A DNA stretch of 23,602 nucleotides from an uncultured Collinsella sp. (GCA_900754275.1 CAAECF010000098.1:1-23602), one strand, 5' to 3'; shown: positions 7,834 through 14,380, counted from the first letter of the stretch. Made by a program: numbers and translations. The notes: generated by a model from the sequence alone, not told the origin.

Positions 7834-8787
7834 ATGATTCTATCGTTGGCCCCTATGGAGGGGATTACCGGGCATGTGTTCCGTCGCGTGCATGCGGAGT
7901 GCTTCGGTGCGCTCGATTGCTATTACACGCCGTTCTTGCCGCCGCCGCGGGTGGGAAACCGCTTTGGCGGCAAGGCGTTTAAGGAGATCGATTCTGCCAA
8001 CAACCAGGGGCTCAACGTGGTGCCCCAGCTCATGTCCAAGAACGCGGACGAGTTTGTATGGGCGGCACAGGTGCTCGCCGACATGGGCTACCGCGAGGTC
8101 AATCTCAACCTGGGTTGCCCCTCGGGGACGGTTGTCGCCAAGGGCAAGGGTTCGGGTTTCTTGCGCAATCTCGACGAGCTCGAGGTGTTCTTGAGTGATG
8201 TGTGCGAGCGGTCGCCGTTGCCGGTATCGGTAAAGACCAGGCTGGGGCTGGAGAATGACGACGAATACGAGCGCGTGCTCGATTTGTATTGCCGCATGCC
8301 GCTAACAGAGCTGATCGTGCATCCGCGCGTACAGAAGGACCGTTATACAGGCTCGCCGCGCAAAGAGTTTTATGGCGAGACGCTGGAACGTGCGCCGTTT
8401 CCGGTGGCATACAACGGCGATATTTTTGATCTTGAGGATATGGATGCGCTGGTGGAGGCCTATCCCGGGACACGCCATGTGATGCTGGGGCGTGGCTTGC
8501 TTGCGAATCCCGCTCTCGCTCGCATGGTCAAGGGCGGCCCTGCTGCCACGGCAGCCGAACTGCAGCGTTTCCACGACACGCTGTTTGCGGCCTATGCAGA
8601 AGAGATTGGCGGTAACGCGGTCTTTCGTATGAAGGAGTGGTGGTTCTACGCCAAGTGCGCTTTCGCCGACCCCGCTACCGTTCACAAGCTCGTGCGTAAG
8701 ACCAAAAAGGTCGACGAATACCGCGCCGCCGTCGAGCGGGTCTTTCGCGAGCAGCCACTCGCACCCATAGCTCGCTTCCGCGGCTAG
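7834..8787 (+). CDS. tRNA-dihydrouridine synthase family protein
   Basis: A TIM-barrel flavoenzyme of 317 residues that reduces specific tRNA uridines to dihydrouridine using FMN and NADPH. The family start LAPMEGIT is at the N-terminus, catalytic cysteine Cys95 lies in LNLGCPSG, and the following Lys-rich KGKGSGFL loop matches Dus enzymes. Later HPR (IVHPRVQKDRYTG), YNGDIF and GRGLLANPAL are the FMN-phosphate-binding end of the barrel. ATG 7834 is preferred to ATG 7828 because the weak GAGAG ribosome site is then nine bases away and the N-terminus matches the family better, but both are possible. Which Dus class and which tRNA position it modifies cannot be settled here. It appears to be transcribed alone between repeat elements. 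Confidence 0.92.
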   Translation: MILSLAPMEGITGHVFRRVHAECFGALDCYYTPFLPPPRVGNRFGGKAFKEIDSANNQGLNVVPQLMSKNADEFVWAAQVLADMGYREVNLNLGCPSGTVVAKGKGSGFLRNLDELEVFLSDVCERSPLPVSVKTRLGLENDDEYERVLDLYCRMPLTELIVHPRVQKDRYTGSPRKEFYGETLERAPFPVAYNGDIFDLEDMDALVEAYPGTRHVMLGRGLLANPALARMVKGGPAATAAELQRFHDTLFAAYAEEIGGNAVFRMKEWWFYAKCAFADPATVHKLVRKTKKVDEYRAAVERVFREQPLAPIARFRG

Positions 8788-8796
8788 TTAGACATC

Positions 8797-8836
8797 GGGG
8801 ACGTTCTTTAGCGACTAGTCATTTAAGAACGTCCCC
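8797..8836. repeat. REP-like inverted repeat, GGGGACGTTCTT type
   Basis: GGGGACGTTCTT (8797-8808) and AAGAACGTCCCC (8825-8836) are perfect 12-bp arms around a 16-base spacer. A competing pairing exists: CTAGTCATT inside the spacer can pair with AATGACTAG just after the right arm. The element lies ten bases after the Dus stop codon. Degenerate versions of the AAGAACGTC arm occur near 9536 and 9903. Confidence 0.85.
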
Positions 8837-8850
8837 AATGACTAGCCACA

Positions 8851-8917
8851 AAAAGCTGTACGTCAGCATCCAAAGATGTCGAAAAATGTCGACTTTGGAT
8901 GCTGACGTGCATGTTTG
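8851..8917. repeat. 67-bp hairpin repeat, copy 1
   Basis: An 18-bp stem, 8858-8875 with 8893-8910 (one T-G wobble), encloses a 17-base loop (8876-8892) that contains ATGTCGA twice. The loop and inner stem GCATCCAAAG/CTTTGGATGC are identical in copy 2 at 9923-9989. Two bases differ on each stem side, and one of these changes is compensatory (T-A to C-G). It directly follows the AAGAACGTCCCC arm, as does copy 2 in degenerate form, suggesting one composite unit. Confidence 0.88.
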
Positions 8918-8930
8918 GGTCGGCGGGGGA

Positions 8931-9173
8931 CTAGGCAATCATTGCATCGAGCGTGATGAGCTCCCTGAGTCGCTCTGTGCGTGTTTGCCCATGGCGCTTT
9001 GCCTTCTCGTCAAACGCTTCAAGAACCGATTCACCCACACGTGCCGATAAAACAACGCTTGGCTCATCGGAGATCGACGGCCTTCCCAGCTTGATGGTGC
9101 GGCCCTTCGGCCACTCATCTTTTTCGTATGCCTCCGCGGCTTTCTCCAACTCTCCGGGAGCAAACCCCATCAT
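8931..9173 (-). CDS. Ribbon-helix-helix antitoxin-like protein, start uncertain
   Basis: A small protein of 80 residues from ATG 9173. The first part (FAPGELEKAAEAYEKDEWPKG) resembles the N-terminal stretch of actinobacterial CopG-type antitoxins, then GRPSISDEPSVVLSARVGES starts a ribbon-helix-helix fold ending in a helix rich in Arg/Glu (TRTERLRELI). Such proteins usually repress their own promoter and neutralise a toxin, but no toxin gene adjoins it; both flanks are repeat DNA. The frame is open back to a TTG at 9272, but a promoter with its -10 at 9257-9252 makes that start impossible for the main transcript. A strong AGGAGG (9207-9202) precedes an ATA codon at 9197 rather than ATG, so initiation is odd: ATG 9173, ATG 9170 or ATA are candidates. 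Confidence 0.6.
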   Translation of the reverse strand: MMGFAPGELEKAAEAYEKDEWPKGRTIKLGRPSISDEPSVVLSARVGESVLEAFDEKAKRHGQTRTERLRELITLDAMIA

Positions 9174-9250
9174 CTTTTCGAGCTGCTTAGCGTCTATAGC
9201 GCCTCCTATCGATCGGCATATTGTCGAGCGTCGGTTCTCGGATTCTCTTT

Positions 9251-9280
9251 TTGTATACAATTTTGTAGACAAAAATACAA
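9251..9280 (-). promoter_or_regulatory. Promoter and palindromic operator of the antitoxin-like gene
   Basis: On the minus strand TTGTAT (9280-9275) and TATACA (9257-9252) are separated by exactly 17 bases, a good sigma-70 promoter. Two palindromic decamers, TTGTCTACAA (9272-9263) and TTGTATACAA (9260-9251), occupy the spacer and -10 region at 12-bp spacing. This is the arrangement expected for cooperative binding of a ribbon-helix-helix autorepressor. Binding by the neighbouring gene product is inference. Confidence 0.65.
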
Positions 9281-9473
9281 GCAGTTTATCGGGCTAATTA
9301 GCTTGTTTTGACCCGCCTGTTCGATAGGAAATGAGCATTGACGGCTTCGCTACTCCTTTGCTTTTCAGCTTGGAATTTGGATGCTCATTGAACTTCCGGA
9401 GGGGAGCGCTTTATTAAGCTATCGAGATTCTGGGCAGGAACTCTCACTGGTCTTCGGTAATGGGACCAGCTTA

Positions 9474-9498
9474 ATTCGCGACACAGTGTGTCGCGAAT
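9474..9498. repeat. Perfect palindrome ATTCGCGACAC
   Basis: ATTCGCGACAC (9474-9484) and GTGTCGCGAAT (9488-9498) flank a three-base AGT centre. Its CGCGACA arm recalls the TGCGACAAAGG arms of the palindrome at 7600-7632, but it lacks the GGGACAGT core, so membership of the same family is only possible. Confidence 0.7.
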
Positions 9499-9593
9499 GG
9501 GAGTAGTCGTTAGGTGTCCTTCAATGGCTACTCATATAAGAACGTCTAAGTGTCGGATTTTGTCATTTAGTGTCGTTCTCAGCGACTATTCTG

Positions 9594-9836
9594 GAGGGTC
9601 GTGGTCAAAAAGGGCAAATATGAGTACTGTTGCCATTATGGTTGCATTTATTTTGCTATAAATAGCAGCTCCTGATGAGATTTGTTCCCATTAGGAGCTA
9701 CTTTTATTGAACATATGAGGAGAAATAACGTCGTCTGCGGACGAGTGGAACGTTGAATAGTTCCTGAAGTGATCAAAATCGCTGCTACTAAACAGGTAGC
9801 AGTACTCATATTTGCCCTTTTTTGACCACAGCCCTC
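9594..9836. mobile_element. MITE-like element with long inverted terminal repeats
   Basis: The left arm, GAGGG then GTGGTCAAAAAGGGC and AAATATGAGTACTG (9594-9629), is repeated inverted at 9800-9836 with a one-base difference in the A run and two changes in the dinucleotide next to GAGGG. The 170-bp interior has no transposase. It contains an 11-bp hairpin followed by CTTTTATT (9667-9708), a CGTC/GACG mini-hairpin and a perfect CTGCTAC/GTAGCAG hairpin (9782-9802) that merges into the right arm. No clear target-site duplication was found. Non-autonomous transposable element is the best reading; a structured RNA is an alternative. Confidence 0.6.
9667..9708 (+). terminator. Terminator-like hairpin inside the inverted-repeat element
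   Basis: AGCTCCTGATG (9667-9677) pairs with CATTAGGAGCT (9689-9699), with one G-T pair, around an 11-base loop. The T-rich tract CTTTTATT follows. It could end transcripts crossing the element from the left. There is no upstream gene on this strand closer than the Dus gene. Confidence 0.45.
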
Positions 9837-9922
9837 TCGGAAACCTTTCCAGAGGCGTCAAACAGCCATAATCCAAAGGTCGCCTCAAACAATTAGCTGG
9901 CTAAGAGCGTCCATGGCTACCC

Positions 9923-9989
9923 AAAAGCTGTACACCAGCATCCAAAGATGTCGAAAAATGTCGACTTTGGATGCTGGCGTACATGTTTG
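9923..9989. repeat. 67-bp hairpin repeat, copy 2
   Basis: The stem 9930-9947 with 9965-9982 encloses the same 17-base loop as copy 1 (9948-9964). It differs from copy 1 at four of 67 positions, all in the outer stem. Upstream, CTAAGAGCGTCC (9901-9912) echoes the TTAAGAACGTCC that precedes copy 1, so the repeated unit is longer than the hairpin. It lies 47 bases beyond the glutaredoxin stop codon, where it could cap that transcript's 3' end. Confidence 0.88.
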
Positions 9990-10035
9990 TGCCGTATTGG
10001 TTTGTGCGTTGGGGCGGGCCGACCGCAATGGCACA

Positions 10036-10281
10036 CTAGAGCAGATTCTCCTGCACCCATGCGATGATGTCGCTTGACTCGTAGAGCGGTTCGCCATCGA
10101 TGAATAGACAGGGAACCTGGCGCTTTCCGCCGACGGCGATGAGTGTCTGTTCGGCATCGGAGTCGGTTGAGATGTTGCGCTCGGGAATGGTTACGCCGTT
10201 ATCGGCCAAAAAGCGCTTGGCCTTTAAGCAATACGGGCAGCCAGTCATAACGTAGAGCACGAGCTCATGATCAGTAGCCAT
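10036..10281 (-). CDS. Glutaredoxin family protein
   Basis: A compact thioredoxin-fold protein of 81 residues. The dithiol active site CPYC is at residues 15-18 (VMTGCPYCLKAKRFL), the cis-proline follows in QVPCLFIDG, and the glutathione-binding-type ESSDI motif is near the end. Glutaredoxins reduce disulfides or glutathionylated proteins; in bacteria lacking glutathione they may use other thiols. ATG 10281 is chosen because GGAG lies about five bases upstream, whereas the open frame to 10320 adds residues not typical of the family. The gene follows the XRE-TipAS regulator by about 50 bases on the same strand and may be cotranscribed with it. Confidence 0.9.
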   Translation of the reverse strand: MATDHELVLYVMTGCPYCLKAKRFLADNGVTIPERNISTDSDAEQTLIAVGGKRQVPCLFIDGEPLYESSDIIAWVQENLL

Positions 10282-10332
10282 AGGTCTCCAATCGGTTGAA
10301 GTTTTGATTGAAATACCCAAAGCCGCCGCGGT

Positions 10333-11160
10333 CTATGCGCGCGTCAACGACGACTCGATGGTCTGAACCAGAAACGCCGTGGCTCCGGTGCCGCAGGGCT
10401 TGTCGTAGTAGTCAACAAAGCGCTGGTCGGCAAGATAACCGTGGGCGAGGCCCAGGTATGCTTCGTCTTGGGGCTCGTGTCCCCAGTTAAGGGCAATCCA
10501 TCGACGGTGCATCGCGACAAGCTTGCGAGCCTCGCTTCCATTCGCATCGCCATCGCCCATGGCAATCGAGAGTTGGCCCAGAATAGCGCGTTCAAGTTCT
10601 TTCATGTCGTTCCATGTCTCGGGGTCCATGTCCAGCAGTACTTCGTTTGCTGCGTCGATCGCCTCGTCGCCGTAGCGCTTCCGGGCCTCGGCGCCGTAGC
10701 GCTCCTCGTTTTCCTGCACTGTGCGCCAGCGCTCCAGTTGCGGCAGGACGGCGCCCATGAGCGAGACGGCTTCGTCGAGCGACATGCCGGTGTTTTGCGC
10801 CAGCCGCGGGGCACAATCCTCGATCATCGCCTCCATGGTGGTGTCGTAGGTGTACTTGCCGCGGTCGTAGCACCACTTGCAGTAATGGTCGGTCGTGGCG
10901 CCCGTGGTATCGGTGCCGCAGTCGTCGGGCGTGAGTATCATGCCGCAGCTCTGGCAATAATGCTCGGGCATTTCGAGCAGATGAGACAGCGGCTCTCCGG
11001 TTACGGCGGCAATGAGCTTCATCATATCGATGCCCGGCGTGACCTCGCCGCGCTCCCAGCGGCTGACGGCTTGGCGCGTGACGTAGAGCTTGGCGGCGAG
11101 CTGTTCTTGGGTGAGATTGTTGGCGCGGCGGACGGCGATGAGTTTTTCTGCAAAGGCCAT
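10333..11160 (-). CDS. XRE-type regulator with zinc ribbon and TipAS-like domain
   Basis: A 275-residue regulator with three parts. Residues about 5-60 form an XRE helix-turn-helix (LTQEQLAAKLYVTRQAVSRWERG). Residues 69-100 form a zinc ribbon with CQSCG (Cys69/72) and CKWC (Cys94/97). Residues about 120-270 resemble the TipAS antibiotic-recognition domain, shown by the RYGDEAIDAANE, HRRWIALNWG and YLADQRFVDYYD stretches. TipAS domains bind thiopeptides in MerR-type TipA; here the DNA-binding partner is an XRE domain instead. ATG 11160 has AAGGAG five bases upstream. It is divergent from trmO and upstream of glutaredoxin. Ligand-responsive control of nearby genes is plausible; the ligand is unknown. 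Confidence is high for the first two domains and moderate for the third. Confidence 0.85.
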   Translation of the reverse strand: MAFAEKLIAVRRANNLTQEQLAAKLYVTRQAVSRWERGEVTPGIDMMKLIAAVTGEPLSHLLEMPEHYCQSCGMILTPDDCGTDTTGATTDHYCKWCYDRGKYTYDTTMEAMIEDCAPRLAQNTGMSLDEAVSLMGAVLPQLERWRTVQENEERYGAEARKRYGDEAIDAANEVLLDMDPETWNDMKELERAILGQLSIAMGDGDANGSEARKLVAMHRRWIALNWGHEPQDEAYLGLAHGYLADQRFVDYYDKPCGTGATAFLVQTIESSLTRA

Positions 11161-11288
11161 GACGGCTCCTTTCTGCCGGTTGATGGCTTAAGCATACGCG
11201 GCGGCCAGCGCCCTTCCAAGCAACCGTTGGTTGCACGTCCGGCGGCTGCGGTGGGGAATTGCGCGCAGCGCCCCACACGCCCTTGCCG

Positions 11289-11294
11289 TACAAT
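11289..11294 (+). promoter_or_regulatory. Possible -10 element giving a leaderless trmO mRNA
   Basis: TACAAT lies seven bases before ATG 11302, so transcription would begin at or next to the start codon. No Shine-Dalgarno site precedes either candidate ATG (11293, 11302), which fits leaderless initiation. No good -35 is visible. Confidence 0.4.
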
Positions 11295-11301
11295 GACCGG
11301 C

Positions 11302-12039
11302 ATGGAACCTATTGCACACATACATACCGACCTGCCGCAGAAGTTCGGCATTCCGCGCAACAGCTTTTTGGCGCCCCATCTGCAGGGACGCATCGTCTTT
11401 GAGCCGGAATTTGCCTCCAACGCAGCAGTTGAGGGCCTGGACTCCTTCTCTCACCTATGGCTGCTGTGGCGCTTCGAAAACGGAACGCCCGGCGGCACGG
11501 CTAAGGACATAGCCGCCGATGCCAAAACGCAGGACAGGTCCGGTACCAACGCAAAATGGTCGAAGACCGTGCGTCCGCCGCGCCTGGGTGGAGCCGAGCG
11601 TGTGGGCGTCTTTGCCACGCGCAGCCCGTTTCGCCCTAATCCCATCGGTCTCACCTGCGTCAAGCTCGATCGTGTCGAGTTCACCGACGATGGCCCCATC
11701 ATCCATGTGCTGGGGGTCGACCTGCGTGACGGCACGCCCATCTACGACATTAAGCCCTACATCCCGTTTGCGGATTGCCACTTGGATGCGACCGGCGGCT
11801 GGATTGAGGATGCTCCGTGGCAAGAGCTCGATGTTGAGTTTCCGCAAGCTCTGCAGGATATGGTCCCGCCCGCAAAGATTTCTGGCTTGGTCGAGGTCCT
11901 TCGCCAAGATCCACGCCGCGCGGGCAGCAAGCACGAGCCGCACCGCGTTTACCACTTGGCCTACGCCGGGCTCGACATATCGTTTACGGTCGACGAAACC
12001 CAGCTAACCGTAGTCGCCGTCAACGACGCGCGAGACTAA
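11302..12039 (+). CDS. trmO: tRNA (t6A37) N6-methyltransferase TrmO
   Basis: A 245-residue SAM-dependent enzyme that methylates N6-threonylcarbamoyladenosine at position 37 of tRNA. The TrmO/YaeB signature is clear: GIPRNSFL near the N-terminus, DSFSHLWLLWRF, then VRPPRLGG, GVFATRSPFRPNPIGLTCVKL and DLRDGTPIYDIKPYIP. The C-terminal region (about 155-245) is the second domain seen in longer family members. The start ATG 11302 is chosen over 11293 because a TACAAT box immediately upstream suggests leaderless translation. The long open frame before it, back to 10441, is antisense to the XRE regulator and not coding. The gene stands alone on this strand. Confidence 0.95.
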   Translation: MEPIAHIHTDLPQKFGIPRNSFLAPHLQGRIVFEPEFASNAAVEGLDSFSHLWLLWRFENGTPGGTAKDIAADAKTQDRSGTNAKWSKTVRPPRLGGAERVGVFATRSPFRPNPIGLTCVKLDRVEFTDDGPIIHVLGVDLRDGTPIYDIKPYIPFADCHLDATGGWIEDAPWQELDVEFPQALQDMVPPAKISGLVEVLRQDPRRAGSKHEPHRVYHLAYAGLDISFTVDETQLTVVAVNDARD

Positions 12040-12151
12040 CCAACCATTCGTCCGCACCCGTCAAATTAAGCGCCAAACCCCGCTCCAAAACCGCCCACGC
12101 TGGTGGACAATAACGCCTATCGAAACAATCAACTTTGCACGGGGGCTCAGC

Positions 12152-13366
12152 ATGAAATATGACTTTAGCTCGCTTATCGACCGCCACGGCATGGACTCCA
12201 TCGCCGTTGATTCTTGGGGCGAGATCCCCGGTATGGCTCCGAACGCACCCGATGAGGGCTTCGACCGCATTCCCATGTGGGTGGCCGACATGAATTTTGC
12301 CACGGTGCCCACGGTCCAGGAGCACATCATTCAGCGTGCGCAGCATCCCATGTTTGGCTACTTCAATCCGCGCCCCGAGTACTTCGATCGCATTATCGAA
12401 TGGCAGAGCCGCCGCAATGGCGTCGAGGGCCTGGCGCCTGAGCATATCGGCTACGAAAACGGCGTGCTGGGCGGTGTCGTGTCGACGCTGCGCGCGTATG
12501 TCCAGCCGGGCGATGCGGTGTTGGTCCACAGCCCTACCTACATCGGCTTTACCAAGTCCATCGAGGCCGCGGGCTATCGTATTGTCCACAGCCCGCTTAA
12601 GCTCGATGATCAGGGCGTGTGGCGCATGGACTTTGAGGACATGGAGCGCAAGCTCGCCCAAAACCACATCCATGCCGCGGTGTTCTGCTCGCCGCACAAT
12701 CCCTGCGGCCGTGTATGGGAGCGTGACGAGATTGAGCGCGCCATGGACATCTATCGCCAGCACGATTGCGTGGTGATCTCGGACGAGATTTGGTCCGATA
12801 TCATCCTGCCGGGGCACAAGCACATCCCGACGCAGTCGGTGAGCGAGGATGCCCGCATGCGCACGGTTGCCCTCTACGCGCCCAGCAAGACGTTCAACCT
12901 GGCGGGTCTGGTCGGCAGCTATCACATCATCTATAACGAGACGCTGTGCGACCGCGTGTGCGCCGTGTCCAACAAGACCCACTACAACGAGATGAACGTC
13001 CTCTCGATGCACGCGCTCATCGGCGCCTACCAGCCACAGGGGTACGAGTGGGTGGATGAGCTTAACGAGGTCATCAAGGGCAACGTCGACTACTTTTGCG
13101 ATTACGTGGACGAGCATTTTGAGGGCGTGTCCTATTCGCGTCCGCAGGGCACGTACATGGTGTTTCTGGACTGCACCGAGTGGTGCCGAGAGCATGGCCG
13201 CGATATTCAGTGGTTGCTCGACGAGGGGGCACGCGTGGGCGTGGGGTATCAGGACGGCCGCCCGTTCCACGGACCCTGCCACATTCGCGTGAATCTGGCG
13301 CTGCCGCTTTCGCGCGTAAGGGAGGCGTGCGACCGCCTGGACCGCTACGTTTTTAATGCACGGTAA
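12152..13366 (+). CDS. MalY/PatB-family PLP aminotransferase (C-S lyase)
   Basis: A fold-type I PLP enzyme of 404 residues. Visible cofactor residues are Asn183 in SPHNPCGRVW, Asp211 in ISDEIWSDI and Schiff-base Lys246 in YAPSKTFNLAGL; the N-terminal PMWVADMNF is diagnostic of MalY/PatB. Family members cleave cystathionine or cysteine (beta C-S lyase, releasing H2S from cysteine) and some act as aminotransferases; MalY also moonlights as a regulator in E. coli. Substrate preference cannot be decided. A GGGGG-type ribosome site lies just before ATG 12152. It is 112 bases after trmO with a GACAAT box between them, so it probably has its own promoter. A long hairpin follows. Confidence 0.93.
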   Translation: MKYDFSSLIDRHGMDSIAVDSWGEIPGMAPNAPDEGFDRIPMWVADMNFATVPTVQEHIIQRAQHPMFGYFNPRPEYFDRIIEWQSRRNGVEGLAPEHIGYENGVLGGVVSTLRAYVQPGDAVLVHSPTYIGFTKSIEAAGYRIVHSPLKLDDQGVWRMDFEDMERKLAQNHIHAAVFCSPHNPCGRVWERDEIERAMDIYRQHDCVVISDEIWSDIILPGHKHIPTQSVSEDARMRTVALYAPSKTFNLAGLVGSYHIIYNETLCDRVCAVSNKTHYNEMNVLSMHALIGAYQPQGYEWVDELNEVIKGNVDYFCDYVDEHFEGVSYSRPQGTYMVFLDCTEWCREHGRDIQWLLDEGARVGVGYQDGRPFHGPCHIRVNLALPLSRVREACDRLDRYVFNAR

Positions 13367-13376
13367 GTGAGCACTG

Positions 13377-13418
13377 CATGCGGGGCCTTCTGCCAAGTCG
13401 GCTGGAAGGCCCCGCATG
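13377..13418. terminator. Long stem-loop between the aminotransferase and the sensor operon
   Basis: CATGCGGGGCCTTC (13377-13390) pairs perfectly with GAAGGCCCCGCATG (13405-13418), a 14-bp stem around a 14-base loop that can itself pair GCC/GGC. No T tract follows on either strand, so intrinsic termination would be inefficient; it may act as a 3' barrier or Rho-assisted terminator. It starts 11 bases after the aminotransferase stop codon. Confidence 0.65.
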
Positions 13419-13510
13419 GTAAAACGTCTGCAACCATTGGGCACTCGTGTGGTTTTGTTTGCTATTATTTTTTACCATTTCAGTCTGTAAACAGGATCGT
13501 CTGGAGCTTG

Positions 13511-14380
13511 ATGAAAAGACCCCGTCGCTCGGTTGCCATTTCGTTGTTTGTTGCGCTTGCAGTGGCGAGCGCCTTTGTCGTAGCGATAGCCGGCTGTTCC
13601 GGGTCGAATGACGGAGCCTCGACGTCTGCATTAGAAGGTCTGGACGCCTCACAGGCCAAAGACGACGACCTTAAGACGCTCGACGTCGGAAGCGACCTCT
13701 ATCCACCGTTTGTGTATACCGACGAGTATGGCGACATTGTTGGCCTGGATGTCGAGATATTAACCGAGGCTTTGGCTCGCATTGGTTACAAGCCAAAATA
13801 CCAGCTGATCGATTGGGAAAAGAAGAAAGAGCTGCTGGCGAGCGGCGAGCTCGATTGCGTCATGGGCAGCTTTAGCATGACGGGTCGCGAAAACGAGTAT
13901 CGTTGGGCCGGCCCGTACCTTGCGAGCTGCCAGGTGGTCGCGGTCGATCCCCAGAGCGATATCTACACGCTTGCCGATCTTGAGGATAAGGTCGTGGCGG
14001 TCCAGTCCACCACCAAGCCCGAGGGCATTTTGCTCAATCGTACAAATGAAAACGTTCCGCAGATCAAGGAGCTCTACAGCTTCTCGGACCGTTCATACCT
14101 GAACCCGGCGCTCGTCGAGGGTCTGGTCGACGCTATCGCCGCGCATGAGTCCTCGCTGCTCACCTACGAAAAAGACTATGGCGTAACGTATCGCATTTTG
14201 GATGAGCCGCTGCTGGAGGTTGGCTTGGGTACCGCTTTCGATATCAACGATACGCGCGGCATCGACGTTAAACTCACCCATGCCTACCAGGAAATGCTAG
14301 CCGACGGCACCATGGAACGCCTGGTGTCAAAGTACTTTGATGACCCTTCGCCATTTTTGAATATGGAGGGTTTGTCATGA
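13511..14380 (+). CDS. Solute-binding lipoprotein (SBP family 3) paired with kinase
   Basis: A lipoprotein of 289 residues with a signal helix (about 8-26) and lipobox IAGC, Cys29. The rest is a family 3 periplasmic binding fold: LDVGSDLYPPFVYTDEYGDIVGLDVEIL opens lobe 1, and LIDWEKKKELLASGELDCVMGSFSMTGRE is the characteristic helix-strand with the usual gain of ligand-contact residues. Family members bind polar amino acids or similar small solutes. ATG 13511 follows GGAG by a few bases; upstream in-frame codons cover an AT-rich probable promoter region (about 13450-13490). Its stop overlaps the kinase ATG (ATGA), and no ABC permease or ATPase is nearby. It therefore probably serves as the kinase's ligand sensor, not as an importer subunit (inference). 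Confidence 0.9.
   Translation: MKRPRRSVAISLFVALAVASAFVVAIAGCSGSNDGASTSALEGLDASQAKDDDLKTLDVGSDLYPPFVYTDEYGDIVGLDVEILTEALARIGYKPKYQLIDWEKKKELLASGELDCVMGSFSMTGRENEYRWAGPYLASCQVVAVDPQSDIYTLADLEDKVVAVQSTTKPEGILLNRTNENVPQIKELYSFSDRSYLNPALVEGLVDAIAAHESSLLTYEKDYGVTYRILDEPLLEVGLGTAFDINDTRGIDVKLTHAYQEMLADGTMERLVSKYFDDPSPFLNMEGLS

Larger units (their letters stand above)
9174..10035. other. Gene-poor, repeat-rich interval
   Basis: No convincing gene is present apart from the antitoxin-like gene's leader. From left to right it holds the promoter/operator (9251-9280), a 9-bp inverted repeat AATGAGCAT/ATGCTCATT (9330-9338, 9381-9389), a small CTGGTC/GACCAG hairpin (9447-9469), a perfect TTCGCGACAC palindrome (9474-9498), a degenerate AAGAACGTC/GTCGTTCTC unit (about 9530-9585), the long inverted-repeat element (9594-9836) and the second 67-bp hairpin (9923-9989). 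By eye it is more AT-rich than its surroundings, consistent with acquired or decayed DNA. Confidence 0.7.

Noticed and set aside
8953..9297. A 114-codon plus-strand open frame
   Set aside because: It is antisense to the ribbon-helix-helix gene and overlaps its promoter/operator palindromes.
9330..9389. Inverted repeat AATGAGCAT / ATGCTCATT
   Set aside because: Nine-base arms 42 bases apart with no flanking similarity are weak evidence for an element in a repeat-rich stretch.
9691..9888. A 65-codon minus-strand open frame
   Set aside because: It mostly covers the inverted-repeat element, has no ribosome site, and its composition follows the repeat. Its KKGKYEYC word is reported under the element.
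8851..9989. Possible CRISPR array from the repeated 67-bp hairpins
   Set aside because: Only two copies 1 kb apart, with no regular spacers and no cas genes.
10441..11301. Open frame extending trmO upstream by 287 codons
   Set aside because: It is antisense to the XRE-TipAS gene, which has intact domains and a good ribosome site. TrmO homology begins at 11302.
12020..13444. Minus-strand open frame of 474 codons
   Set aside because: It is the antisense shadow of the aminotransferase gene, with repetitive His/Ala/Val content and no domain.
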